The notes under the pieces are model-generated. The model had not been told where the DNA came from, ran no database searches, and worked only from the letters and a program-made list of their open reading frames with translations. A stretch of 64,000 nucleotides of DNA from Agathobacter sp. (GTDB lineage: Bacteria > Bacillota > Clostridia > Lachnospirales > Lachnospiraceae). The translations under genes and the position numbers were made by a program. Positions 43,910 through 52,952 of the stretch are shown one piece after another. The DNA lies in contig JAFQRZ010000024.1 in NCBI GenBank assembly GCA_017409825.1, positions 62,001 through 126,000 of the forward strand, read 5' to 3'. How positions within the stretch are numbered: position 1 is the stretch's first letter; every line of letters begins with the position of its first letter.

Positions 43910-44659
43910 ATGGATATGACAGTAAAATTACAGGTGTTTGAAGGTCCGTTGGATTTGCTTCTTCACTTGTTGGATAAGAATAAAGTAAATATTTATGATA
44001 TTCCAATTGTAGAGATTACCAATCAGTATATGGAATATATTGCAGAGATGAAACGTCGTGACTTAAATATTTTAAGTGAATTTTTGGTGATGGCAGCTAC
44101 CTTGATTGATATCAAATCCAGAATGCTTCTTCCAGCGACAGGGGAAGAGGATGAAGAGGAAGAAGATCCTAGAAACGAATTAGTTCAGCAGTTGTTAGAA
44201 TACAAGATGTACAAGTGCATGGCTTACGAATTAAAGGATCGTCAGATGGATGCCTGTCGTTATATGTTTAAGGAACCTACGATTCCAGAAGAAGTATTGG
44301 CATACGAAGAACCAATTAACATGGAAGAATTGGTTTCGGATGTAACACTTGCACAGCTAAATGAGATTTTCAAGAGCATTATGAAGAAACAGGTGGACAA
44401 AATCGACCCAATTCGTTCGAAATATGGTAAAATAGAAAAAGAAGAAGTGTCGGTGGAAGAGAAAATGTCTTATTTGGAAAATTATGCAATGCAGCATAAA
44501 CACTTTAGTTTCCGAAATTTATTAGAAGCACAGTGCTCAAAAGTAGAAATTATCGTAACCTTCCTAGCAATTCTTGAATTGATGAAGATGGGAAAAATCT
44601 TTATTTCTCAGGAGAAGATTTTTGATGATATCAAGATTGATTCTAAGATTGCGGCATAA
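43910..44659 (+). CDS. scpA: Segregation and condensation protein A (kleisin)
   Basis: ScpA bridges SMC heads with ScpB in chromosome condensation. The N-terminus is VKLQVFEGPLDLLLHLLDKNK, the family signature, and the C-terminal winged helix (LLEAQCSKVEIIVTFLAILELMKMG) binds the SMC head. I choose ATG 43910 over the in-frame GTG at 43901, which overlaps the AGG ribosome site. At 249 residues it is typical. scpB follows after 25 nt. Confidence 0.96.
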   Translation: MDMTVKLQVFEGPLDLLLHLLDKNKVNIYDIPIVEITNQYMEYIAEMKRRDLNILSEFLVMAATLIDIKSRMLLPATGEEDEEEEDPRNELVQQLLEYKMYKCMAYELKDRQMDACRYMFKEPTIPEEVLAYEEPINMEELVSDVTLAQLNEIFKSIMKKQVDKIDPIRSKYGKIEKEEVSVEEKMSYLENYAMQHKHFSFRNLLEAQCSKVEIIVTFLAILELMKMGKIFISQEKIFDDIKIDSKIAA

Positions 44660-44684
44660 AATTATAAGATAGAGAGTAGATAGC

Positions 44685-45254
44685 ATGGGAGAAAAGAATT
44701 ATCCTGCCATTATTGAAGCGATTTTATTTACCATGGGAGAATCTGTGGAGTTAGGTAGAATTGCTGAGGCGATTGAATTAGATAAAAAACAGACAAAAGA
44801 AATATTAGAACAAATGATGGAGCACTACAAGGATCCAGCAATTGGTGTGGAAATTATGGAATTGGATGGTGCATATCAGATGTGTACGAAACCAGAAATG
44901 TACGAATATCTGATTAAAATTGCAAAACAGCCAAAACGTCGTGTGCTTACAGATGTATTGCTGGAAACTTTATCTATCGTTGCTTACAAACAGCCAGTAA
45001 CGAAAGCCGAAATCGAGAAAATCCGTGGGGTTTCTTCTGACCATGCAGTTAGTAAATTGGTGGAATATAATCTAATTTGTGAATTAGGTCGTTTGGATGC
45101 ACCGGGTCGTCCACTTTTATTTGGTACGACAGAAGAATTCTTGCGAAGCTTTGGCGTAAATTCTATTGATAATCTACCAGTGCTTAATCCAGTACAGTTA
45201 GAAGAGTTTAAGCAGGAAGCAGAAGCAGAAATGAATATCACAATGAATATTTAA
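44685..45254 (+). CDS. scpB: Segregation and condensation protein B
   Basis: ScpB forms a dimer of winged helices that binds ScpA and SMC. The block PAIIEAILFTMGESVELG and the second wing IVAYKQPVTKAEIEKIRGVSS are diagnostic, as is GRPLLFGTTEEFLRSFG. At 189 residues it is typical and pairs with scpA just upstream. Confidence 0.96.
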   Translation: MGEKNYPAIIEAILFTMGESVELGRIAEAIELDKKQTKEILEQMMEHYKDPAIGVEIMELDGAYQMCTKPEMYEYLIKIAKQPKRRVLTDVLLETLSIVAYKQPVTKAEIEKIRGVSSDHAVSKLVEYNLICELGRLDAPGRPLLFGTTEEFLRSFGVNSIDNLPVLNPVQLEEFKQEAEAEMNITMNI

Positions 45255-45310
45255 TTTTTGGATAATACAAGCATTATAGTCATATATATTTCATGAAAGG
45301 TGGAATATAT

Positions 45311-46504
45311 ATGGCTATTTTTTTATGTATAATTCTCATAGTGGGAACAATATTTTGTAATACGGGAGAATTATATCGAGCAGAAGAGAATTTAAGTATG
45401 TATTCAGGGAGCTACGCGCTGATAGACGGAAATACGGCTCGTGTCTTAAAGGGAAAAGAAGATGAGGTTCCCATGGCAAATGCAAGCACGACAAAGATAC
45501 TTACCTGTATTGTAGTGTTGGAGAATGGTAATTTGGAGGATTTGGTTACCGTATCTGCAAATGCGGCTGCCCAGCCTAAGGTGCATCTTGGGATGAGAGA
45601 GGGAGAACAGTATCCATTAAAGGATTTGCTGTATGGGCTTATGCTGGAGTCATATAATGACTGTGCAGTTGCAATAGCCGAACATATAGCAGGAAATACA
45701 GAAGCATTTGCTAAAATGATGAATGATAAGGCGGTGGAAATTGGGTGTAAAGATACCTATTTTATCACACCAAACGGATTGGACGCAGAGGATGATAAGG
45801 GATTTCATCATACGACAGCGAGTGATTTGTGTAGGATAATGGCGTATTGTACTTGGGAATCCCCAATGAAAGATTTGTTTTTGGAAATTACCCAGACTCG
45901 GAATTATGCAGGTGCTTCAAGTGGGAAAGAATATTCGTTTGTAAACCGAAATGCGTTTTTGAATCAAATGGATGGGGTGTTATCCGGAAAAACAGGTTTT
46001 ACTAATAAAGCAGGATATTGTTATGTGGCAGCAATGGAAGTAAATGGAGAAAGGTATTGTATCGCTTTGCTTGCCTGTGGCTGGCCAAATAACAAAAATT
46101 ATAAGTGGAAGGATGCCAGAACGTTGTTTGAATATGGAATGGAAAACTACGATTTAAAGAGTGTGACGGTGCCAGCAGTAGAGCAACAGATAACGATAGA
46201 GGGATATGTTTCTAAGATGAGGTTTCAAGCTTTGAATCAGAGAGCGCCTTTGAACCTAGGAGCTGAGGAAAAAGCGTATCAGTTGTTGATGTCTGAGGGA
46301 GAGCAAATAGATACAGAGATAATATTAGATACGGATACGAAATTGCCAGTTCAGGAAGGACAGACAATGGGAATGTGTAATGTTTATTTAAATACCCTGC
46401 TTTTGGATAGCTTTCCGATTGTGGCAAGAGATAATGCCTATATATGGGGGTGGAAGGATGTTTTCTGCACAATATTTTACCAATTCTTAACTTTTTCTTT
46501 ATGA
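45311..46504 (+). CDS. dacF: D-alanyl-D-alanine carboxypeptidase (DacF-type, penicillin-binding)
   Basis: This secreted serine peptidase removes the terminal D-Ala of peptidoglycan stems. A signal peptide (AIFLCIILIVGTIFC) precedes the catalytic domain. The active-site motifs are STTK (S59), SYN near residue 113, and KTG near residue 227. A PBP5 C-terminal beta domain follows (about 285-370) and a short hydrophobic tail (DVFCTIFYQFLTFSL) may anchor it. The ATG at 45311 has AAGGTGG upstream; an ATG at 45293 precedes that site. It follows scpB by 56 nt, an order common in Clostridia. Confidence 0.95.
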   Translation: MAIFLCIILIVGTIFCNTGELYRAEENLSMYSGSYALIDGNTARVLKGKEDEVPMANASTTKILTCIVVLENGNLEDLVTVSANAAAQPKVHLGMREGEQYPLKDLLYGLMLESYNDCAVAIAEHIAGNTEAFAKMMNDKAVEIGCKDTYFITPNGLDAEDDKGFHHTTASDLCRIMAYCTWESPMKDLFLEITQTRNYAGASSGKEYSFVNRNAFLNQMDGVLSGKTGFTNKAGYCYVAAMEVNGERYCIALLACGWPNNKNYKWKDARTLFEYGMENYDLKSVTVPAVEQQITIEGYVSKMRFQALNQRAPLNLGAEEKAYQLLMSEGEQIDTEIILDTDTKLPVQEGQTMGMCNVYLNTLLLDSFPIVARDNAYIWGWKDVFCTIFYQFLTFSL

Positions 46505-46509
46505 TTTTC

Positions 46510-46537
46510 TTGCATTTAAAAATTATTGGTATATAAT
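46510..46537 (+). promoter_or_regulatory. Promoter of the sodium-pumping decarboxylase operon
   Basis: TTGCAT (46510-46515), a 16-nt spacer and consensus TATAAT (46532-46537). The leader is about 70 nt. Confidence 0.75.
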
Positions 46538-46612
46538 AGAATCACAATGCGAGAGAATCGCGTTTTAATTGCTTAATATTTAATCTTTATTATAACAAAT
46601 GGAGGAAATAAG

Positions 46613-48049
46613 ATGAGTACTAACAATGCAAGCTTAGCTATGCAGCGCATCGCTAAGTTAGTGGATGAGAACAGTTTCATGGAAATTGGCTCACTCGTAA
46701 CTGCTCGTAGCACAGACTTCAATCTTACTGCTGCGAAAACACCTTCCGATGGTGTTATTACCGGTCACGGATTAGTAAATGGCAGTCTTGTATTTATTTA
46801 CAGCCAGGATGCTTCCGTATTAAACGGTACAATCGGAGAAATGCACGCAAAGAAAATTGCGAATGTTTATGACATGGCAATGAAGATGGGAGCTCCTGTT
46901 ATCGGTCTTGTAGACTGTGGTGGAATTCGTCTTCAGGAATCTGTGGATGCATTAGAAAGCTTTGGTCAGATTTATGCAAAACAGGTTGCGGCTTCTGGAA
47001 TCGTTCCACAGATTTGTGGTATCTTCGGAAACTGTGGTGGCGGACTTTCTGTAGTTCCTGCACTTTGTGATTTTGCATTTATCGAAGAAAGCAAAGGAAA
47101 GATGTTTATCAACTCTCCAGATGCAGTAAAAGGAAATCGTGCAGACAAATGTGATATGTCTAAGGCTGAATTCCAGGCTGAAGAAAACGGATGTATCGAT
47201 ATGTCAGGCAGCGAAGATGAAATTATCGCTGGTATGCGTGATTTAATCTCTATGCTTCCATTAAACAATGAAAGCGATGTTTACACAGATGAATGTGAAG
47301 ATGATTTAAATCGTGCTTGCGAAAACCTTTCTACTATGAAGGGCGATCCAAGATATGTATTGTCAGAAATCTCTGATGACCATATTTTCTTTGAAACAAA
47401 AGCAGCTTATGCTAAGAATATGGTAACAGGCTTCATCAAATTAAACGGTATGACAGTTGGTGCTGTTGCAAACTGCTCAGAGGTATATGATGAAGAAGGA
47501 AACAAAGCAGAAGAGTTCGATGCAGTTCTTACTGCAAAAGGATGTGAAAAAGCTGCTGAATTTGTTCAGTATTGTGATGCTTTCTCTATTCCAGTACTTA
47601 CACTTACAAACGTAAATGGTTTCTGCAACTGCCAGTGTGCAGAAAAGAAACTTGCAAAAGCTCTTGCTAGACTTACTTATGCACTTGCAAATGCAACATG
47701 TGCAAAAGTAAATCTTATCACAGGTCAGGCATTTGGTAGCGCTTATGCGATTATGAACTCTAAGTCATTAGGTGCAGATTTAGTTTACGCATGGCCAGAA
47801 GCTAAAGTTGGTATGATGGATGCTTCTATGGCAGCCAAAATCATGTATCCAAATGCGGATGCAGTAGAATTAAAAGAAAAAGCTGCAGAATATGACAACT
47901 TACAGTCAAATATTATGTCAGCTGCTGCAAGAGGTTATGTAGATTTAGTAGTAGACCCAGTGGATACTAGAAAATATCTTATTGCTGCATTTGAAATGTT
48001 ATATACAAAATATGTAAGTGAACCAGACAAAAAACACGGTACAAAATAG
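46613..48049 (+). CDS. Acyl-CoA carboxyltransferase-type subunit (MmdA-like)
   Basis: This 478-residue cytoplasmic protein has the two crotonase-like carboxyltransferase halves found in MmdA and PccB. The first half has CGGIRLQESVDALESFG and ASGIVPQICGIFGNCGGG; the second has ITGQAFGSAYAIMNSKSLG. It is shorter and more diverged than MmdA (about 510 residues), and the usual DxPGFxPG loop reads NVNGFCNCQC. It should move a carboxyl group between biotin and an acyl-CoA or acid. It is the first gene of an operon with OadG, a biotin carrier, OadB and an OadA-type carboxyltransferase. Its true substrate cannot be told from sequence. Confidence 0.88.
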   Translation: MSTNNASLAMQRIAKLVDENSFMEIGSLVTARSTDFNLTAAKTPSDGVITGHGLVNGSLVFIYSQDASVLNGTIGEMHAKKIANVYDMAMKMGAPVIGLVDCGGIRLQESVDALESFGQIYAKQVAASGIVPQICGIFGNCGGGLSVVPALCDFAFIEESKGKMFINSPDAVKGNRADKCDMSKAEFQAEENGCIDMSGSEDEIIAGMRDLISMLPLNNESDVYTDECEDDLNRACENLSTMKGDPRYVLSEISDDHIFFETKAAYAKNMVTGFIKLNGMTVGAVANCSEVYDEEGNKAEEFDAVLTAKGCEKAAEFVQYCDAFSIPVLTLTNVNGFCNCQCAEKKLAKALARLTYALANATCAKVNLITGQAFGSAYAIMNSKSLGADLVYAWPEAKVGMMDASMAAKIMYPNADAVELKEKAAEYDNLQSNIMSAAARGYVDLVVDPVDTRKYLIAAFEMLYTKYVSEPDKKHGTK

Positions 48050-48061
48050 AAAGGTGATATT

Positions 48062-48820
48062 ATGAAGAAAAAAATAGCTTTATTTTTAAGCGTTCTTTCT
48101 GTCGTAATGATGCTTGGTGCTTGTGGCACACAGGACCCTACTACCGTAGATTACAATGGTGTATCTTATAACGAACTTTATCAGGAATCCTTACAGTTAG
48201 GTACCGCTCTTGGCAAAGCTTCTGAAGCAGAAATTCAGGCACAGATTGGAAGTTTGTCAGGATATGGCGAAGAAACAGCTATTTTGGTAGACTTATGCTA
48301 CAAATGGTTGGATGCCATGGAAGTAAGTGGTGCTTATGTTGGTGTAATGGAAAATGGATTCACTGTTACAAAATCAGGAAAAACGCTTACAACAGACTTA
48401 ATGTTAGAGTTTGAAGACAGAGATGTTGTATTCCAGTTGGTATATAATTACCACAATATGGAACTCACAGGTGTAACAATCAACCCAGTTTATAGCTTTG
48501 GCGAAAAAATGGCAAAAGCTGGTATGAATACACTTATTTCTATCTCAATTGTATTTGCAGTATTAATCGTAATCAGCTTATTGATTAGCTGCTTCAAAAT
48601 CTTCCCATATTTGGAAGCAAAGAAGAGAGAAAAAGCGGCGGCTGCAGCAAAAGCGGTAGAAGCTGACAATAGTGTTGTTACACAGATTGAACAGAGAGAA
48701 GAGCAGGAACAGGAGCTTGCAGATGATACAGAGCTTGTTGCTGTAATTGCAGCTGCTATTGCAGCGTATGAAGGAACTTCTACAGATGGATTTGTAGTTC
48801 GTTCTATTAGAAGAAGATAA
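48062..48820 (+). CDS. OadG-family decarboxylase subunit with lipoprotein-like extracytoplasmic domain
   Basis: The N-terminus (KKKIALFLSVLSVVMMLGAC) is a lipoprotein signal with lipobox LGAC (C21). An extracytoplasmic domain follows (about residues 22-150), then one membrane helix (about 156-178) and a charged cytoplasmic tail rich in Ala, Glu and Gln. The helix plus tail corresponds to OadG, which holds the decarboxylase complex together and is normally about 80-100 residues. This 252-residue form adds an outside domain. Its place between the carboxyltransferase and biotin carrier genes supports the family call. Confidence 0.82.
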   Translation: MKKKIALFLSVLSVVMMLGACGTQDPTTVDYNGVSYNELYQESLQLGTALGKASEAEIQAQIGSLSGYGEETAILVDLCYKWLDAMEVSGAYVGVMENGFTVTKSGKTLTTDLMLEFEDRDVVFQLVYNYHNMELTGVTINPVYSFGEKMAKAGMNTLISISIVFAVLIVISLLISCFKIFPYLEAKKREKAAAAAKAVEADNSVVTQIEQREEQEQELADDTELVAVIAAAIAAYEGTSTDGFVVRSIRRR

Positions 48821-48837
48821 AATCGGAGGAAAATAAA

Positions 48838-49209
48838 ATGAAAAACTATACAATTACTGTAAACGGAAATGTATATGATGTAACTGTAGAAGAAAACGGA
48901 AGCGTTTCAGCTCCAGCTTCTGCACCAAGAAAAGCTGCTCCAGTTGCAGCACCAAAAGCTGCAGCTCCAGCTCCAGCAGCTTCAGCAGGTGCAGGCAGCA
49001 TTAGAATTGAAGCAGGTGCTGCAGGTAAAGTATTTAAACTTGAAAAGAAAGTGGGAGATAAAGTAGAAAAGGGTGATGCAGTTCTTATCCTTGAAGCTAT
49101 GAAAATGGAAATCCCTGTTGTTGCTCCAGAAGCAGGAACAGTTGCAAGCATTGATGTAGCTGTAGGTGCTACTGTAGAATCAGGTGCTTTACTTGCTACA
49201 TTAAACTAA
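48838..49209 (+). CDS. Biotin carboxyl carrier protein of the decarboxylase
   Basis: This 123-residue protein has an N-terminal segment of about 25 residues, a flexible Ala/Pro linker (about 26-52) and a C-terminal biotinyl domain with EAMKME, where K89 carries biotin. It shuttles carboxybiotin from the carboxyltransferase to OadB. The GGAGG site is 17 nt after the OadG gene. Confidence 0.95.
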   Translation: MKNYTITVNGNVYDVTVEENGSVSAPASAPRKAAPVAAPKAAAPAPAASAGAGSIRIEAGAAGKVFKLEKKVGDKVEKGDAVLILEAMKMEIPVVAPEAGTVASIDVAVGATVESGALLATLN

Positions 49210-49231
49210 TTTCTGATGGAGGAGAATTCTC

Positions 49232-50380
49232 ATGGAATACGTATTTGATACCTTATCAAACCTCCTTCACCAGACAGCATTTTTCAATTTGACAGTAGGA
49301 AACTATGTAATGATTGTTGTTGCATGTGTATTCCTTTATCTTGCAATTGCAAAAGGCTATGAGCCATTACTGTTATTACCAATCGCGTTTGGTATGTTAC
49401 TTGTAAATATCTATCCAGATATTATGGCAAGTCCTGAAGAAACCAGTAACGGTGTCGGCGGTTTGTTACATTATTTTTATTTGATGGATGAATGGTCCAT
49501 CTTACCTTCCCTGATTTTCCTCGGGGTAGGTGCCATGACGGACTTTGGTCCGTTGATTGCGAACCCTATCAGCTTCTTGTTAGGTGCCGCAGCTCAGTTT
49601 GGTATTTTCGCAGCTTACTTCATTGCTATCGCATTAGGATTCAATGATGAAGCAGCTGCAGCTATTTCAATTATCGGTGGTGCAGATGGTCCTACCTCTA
49701 TTTTCTTAGCAGGTAAATTAGGACAGACTGGTCTTATGGGACCTATCGCTGTAGCGGCTTACTCTTATATGGCGTTAGTACCTATTATTCAGCCACCATT
49801 TATGAAATTACTTACTACAAAAGAAGAAAGAGCCATCAAAATGGAAAATCTTCGTCCAGTTAGCCAGTTGGAAAGAATCTTATTCCCAATCATTGTTACT
49901 ATCGTAGTATGTTTGGTGCTTCCTACGACAGCTCCACTTGTTGGTATGTTGATGTTAGGTAACCTGTTCCGTGAATCTGGCGTTGTTCGTCAGTTGACAG
50001 ACACAGCATCTAATGCACTTATGTATATCGTAGTTATCCTTCTTGGTACATCCGTAGGTGCTACTACAAGTGCAGAAGCATTCCTTAACTGGAATACTAT
50101 CAAGATTGTTATTTTAGGTCTTGTAGCATTTATCGTTGGTACTTGTGCAGGTACATTATTTGGTAAATTGTTATGTAAGATTACAGGCGGCAAGATTAAC
50201 CCTCTTATCGGTTCGGCAGGTGTTTCTGCGGTTCCTATGGCTGCTCGTGTATCTCAGAAAGTTGGTGCAGAAGAAGATCCTACAAACTTCCTTCTCATGC
50301 ACGCAATGGGTCCAAACGTTGCCGGCGTTATCGGTACAGCAGTAGCTGCTGGCTGTTTCATGGCAATCTTTGGCGTATAA
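49232..50380 (+). CDS. oadB: Sodium-translocating decarboxylase beta subunit
   Basis: OadB decarboxylates carboxybiotin and exports Na+ ions. The 382-residue membrane protein has about ten helices and the conserved IIGGADGPTSIF (Asp near 151) and GSAGVSAVPMAARVSQK motifs that bind Na+. It lies between the biotin carrier and the OadA-type subunit genes. It may serve both carboxyltransferases of this operon. Confidence 0.95.
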   Translation: MEYVFDTLSNLLHQTAFFNLTVGNYVMIVVACVFLYLAIAKGYEPLLLLPIAFGMLLVNIYPDIMASPEETSNGVGGLLHYFYLMDEWSILPSLIFLGVGAMTDFGPLIANPISFLLGAAAQFGIFAAYFIAIALGFNDEAAAAISIIGGADGPTSIFLAGKLGQTGLMGPIAVAAYSYMALVPIIQPPFMKLLTTKEERAIKMENLRPVSQLERILFPIIVTIVVCLVLPTTAPLVGMLMLGNLFRESGVVRQLTDTASNALMYIVVILLGTSVGATTSAEAFLNWNTIKIVILGLVAFIVGTCAGTLFGKLLCKITGGKINPLIGSAGVSAVPMAARVSQKVGAEEDPTNFLLMHAMGPNVAGVIGTAVAAGCFMAIFGV

Positions 50381-50406
50381 TTTAGTTAAAATATAGGAGG
50401 ACAATC

Positions 50407-51825
50407 ATGTCAGAAGTAGTTAAAAAACCTGTAAAGATTACAGAGACAATATTACGTGACGCTCATCAGTCATTGATTGCTACACGTATGACAACAGAAC
50501 AGATGCTTCCAATCATTGATAAAATGGATAAAGTTGGTTACCACGCAGTAGAATGCTGGGGTGGAGCTACTTTCGATGCATCACTTCGTTTCTTAAAAGA
50601 AGATCCATGGGACAGACTTCGTAAGCTCCGTGATGGATTTAAGAATACAAAATTACAGATGTTATTCCGTGGTCAGAACATCTTAGGATACCGTCCTTAT
50701 GCAGATGACGTAGTAGAATACTTCGTACAGAAATCTATCGCAAATGGTATTGATATCATTCGTATTTTTGACTGTTTAAATGACGTTCGTAATCTTCAGA
50801 CAGCAGTTACAGCATGTAACAAAGAAAAAGGACATGCACAGATCGCATTATCTTATACATTAGGTGATGCTTATACATTAGACTACTGGATGGAAACAGC
50901 GAAAAAAGTAGAAGATATGGGAGCTGATTCTTTATGTATTAAAGATATGGCTGGTCTTTTAGTTCCTGCAAAAGCGACTGAACTTGTACAGGCGTTAAAG
51001 GATGCTACATCACTTCCAATCGAACTTCATACACACTATACTTCCGGTGTAGCTTCTATGACTTATATGAAAGCAGTAGAAGCAGGTTGTGATATTATCG
51101 ACACAGCTATGTCACCATTCGCTCTTGGTACATCTCAGCCAGCAACAGAAGTTATGGTTGAAGCATTCAAGGGTACAGAATTCGATACAGGCTTAGATAA
51201 TACACAGTTAGCAGAAATCGCTGCTTACTTCCGTCCAATGAGAGAAGAAGCAATCAAGAGCGGTCTCTTAAATCCAAAAGTACTTGGTGTAGATATCCAG
51301 ACACTTTTATATCAGGTTCCAGGTGGTATGTTATCAAACATGGTATCTCAGTTAAAAGAACAGAACGCAGAAGATAAATACGAAGAAGTATTAAAAGAAA
51401 TCCCACGTGTTCGTAAAGACCTTGGTGAACCACCATTGGTAACACCTTCTTCGCAGATCGTTGGTACACAGGCTGTATTCAACGTGCTTATGGGAGAACG
51501 TTACAAAGTAGCTACAAAAGAAACAAAGGACGTTTTACTTGGCAAATATGGTCAGACTGTAAAACCATTCAATCCAGAAGTTGTAGACAAGGTTCTTGGT
51601 GAAGAAAAGAAGAATGCTATCACATGTAGATATGCAGACTTGCTTGAACCAGAATTAGATAAACTTGAAGCTGAAATGGCTCAGTACAAACAGCAGGATG
51701 AAGACGTACTTACATACGCATTATTCCCACAGGTAGCAACAGATTTCTTCAAGTATCGTGAAGCTCAGCAGACAAAAGTAGATGCTAAGATTGCGGATAC
51801 AGAAAACGGTGCTTACCCAGTTTAA
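50407..51825 (+). CDS. oadA: Oxaloacetate decarboxylase alpha / pyruvate carboxylase subunit B-type carboxyltransferase
   Basis: This TIM-barrel carboxyltransferase takes the carboxyl group from oxaloacetate onto biotin. Motifs are TETILRDAHQSL, FDCLNDVRN, CIKDMAG (the carboxylated Lys) and ELHTHYTSG (metal His residues). At 472 residues it ends after the PYC/OadA domain and lacks the C-terminal biotinyl domain of full OadA, which is supplied by the separate carrier upstream. The operon ends with a strong terminator. Confidence 0.93.
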   Translation: MSEVVKKPVKITETILRDAHQSLIATRMTTEQMLPIIDKMDKVGYHAVECWGGATFDASLRFLKEDPWDRLRKLRDGFKNTKLQMLFRGQNILGYRPYADDVVEYFVQKSIANGIDIIRIFDCLNDVRNLQTAVTACNKEKGHAQIALSYTLGDAYTLDYWMETAKKVEDMGADSLCIKDMAGLLVPAKATELVQALKDATSLPIELHTHYTSGVASMTYMKAVEAGCDIIDTAMSPFALGTSQPATEVMVEAFKGTEFDTGLDNTQLAEIAAYFRPMREEAIKSGLLNPKVLGVDIQTLLYQVPGGMLSNMVSQLKEQNAEDKYEEVLKEIPRVRKDLGEPPLVTPSSQIVGTQAVFNVLMGERYKVATKETKDVLLGKYGQTVKPFNPEVVDKVLGEEKKNAITCRYADLLEPELDKLEAEMAQYKQQDEDVLTYALFPQVATDFFKYREAQQTKVDAKIADTENGAYPV

Positions 51826-51883
51826 TAAAAACCAACTTGTATACATGAAGGCTTGAAAAACAAGATTTTGATGCAAGAAACAG

Positions 51884-51918
51884 GAGACTCCACAAAGATT
51901 TGTGGAGTCTCTTTTTGT
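51884..51918 (+). terminator. Rho-independent terminator after the decarboxylase operon
   Basis: GAGACTCCACAAA (51884-51896) and TTTGTGGAGTCTC (51899-51911) form a 13-bp perfect inverted repeat followed by TTTTTGTTT. Confidence 0.95.
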
Positions 51919-51964
51919 TTATTCTTGTCGAAAAAATTTTGCAGGAAAAATTGCAAGAATTGCA

Positions 51965-51992
51965 TTGTAAAAAATAGGTGGTCTGTTATAAT
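51965..51992 (+). promoter_or_regulatory. Promoter of the RpiR regulator gene
   Basis: TTGTAA (51965-51970), a 16-nt spacer and TATAAT (51987-51992) with a TGT extended -10. Confidence 0.7.
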
Positions 51993-52030
51993 TATTCTTG
52001 CATGAGATAACGAAAGTTTGAGGATGAAAT

Positions 52031-52951
52031 ATGGCAAACACAAACGATTTATTGAATCGTATCAACAAAAATTATAGTGCGATGAGTAAAGGTCAGAAGC
52101 TATTGGCGACCTATATTACAGATAATTATGATAAGGCAGTGTTTTTAACAGCGGCGAAGATGGGGGATATCGTAGGTGTAAGTGAGTCGACGGTTGTACG
52201 ATTCGCGATGAGTCTAGGCTATAAGGGATATCCAGAGTTTCAAAAAGCTTTGGAAGAACTGGTGCGTAATAAACTGAATTCTGTGCAGCGAATGGAAGTT
52301 ACCTATGGCAGAATCAGCCAGTCTGCGATTTTAGAGACAGTGCTGCAGTCGGATGCGGACAAGCTTAAGACGACCTTGGAAAAAATTGACCATGATGCAT
52401 TTGAATTAGCAGTCGATACTATTTTAAATGCTAGAAATATCTATATTGTGGGAATTCGAAGCTGTGCACCGCTTGCAAGTTTTCTTTCGTTTTATCTGAC
52501 CTTGATGTTTGATAATGTGCGTCTGCTTCATACGAATAGTTCTAGTGAAATATTTGAGCAGATGGTTCGTATTGGAGAAGAGGATGTGATTATCGGAATC
52601 AGCTTCCCTAGATATTCGATGCGTACCCTAAAAGCATTGGAGTTTGCAAACAACCGTAGTGCTAAGGTTATTACGATTACAGATAGTATTCATTCGCCGA
52701 TGAATCTGTATTCTTCCTGCAATTTGATTGCGGATAGTGATATGGCTTCCATCGTAGATTCGCTGGTGGCACCACTTAGTGTTATCAATGCGTTGATTGT
52801 AGCCCTTTGTATGAGAAAGCAGAAAGAAGTAGCAAAGACTTTAACGACTTTAGAAGAAATTTGGGACGAGTATCAGGTGTACGAAAACGATGAAATTGAT
52901 GTGATTGATGATTCTCTTAAGATTCATTATGCAAAATTAGAGGAAATGTAG
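52031..52951 (+). CDS. MurR/RpiR-family transcriptional regulator
   Basis: This 306-residue regulator has an N-terminal helix-turn-helix (about residues 1-80, with AAKMGDIVGVSESTVVRFAMSLGYKGYPEF) and a C-terminal SIS sugar-phosphate-binding domain (about 125-265, with IYIVGIRSCAPLASFLSFYL). Family members sense phosphosugars, often N-acetylmuramic or ribose phosphates. No sugar gene is adjacent, so the target is unknown; it may act elsewhere. A flavoprotein gene starts 1 nt after its stop. Confidence 0.92.
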   Translation: MANTNDLLNRINKNYSAMSKGQKLLATYITDNYDKAVFLTAAKMGDIVGVSESTVVRFAMSLGYKGYPEFQKALEELVRNKLNSVQRMEVTYGRISQSAILETVLQSDADKLKTTLEKIDHDAFELAVDTILNARNIYIVGIRSCAPLASFLSFYLTLMFDNVRLLHTNSSSEIFEQMVRIGEEDVIIGISFPRYSMRTLKALEFANNRSAKVITITDSIHSPMNLYSSCNLIADSDMASIVDSLVAPLSVINALIVALCMRKQKEVAKTLTTLEEIWDEYQVYENDEIDVIDDSLKIHYAKLEEM

Positions 52952-52952
52952 C

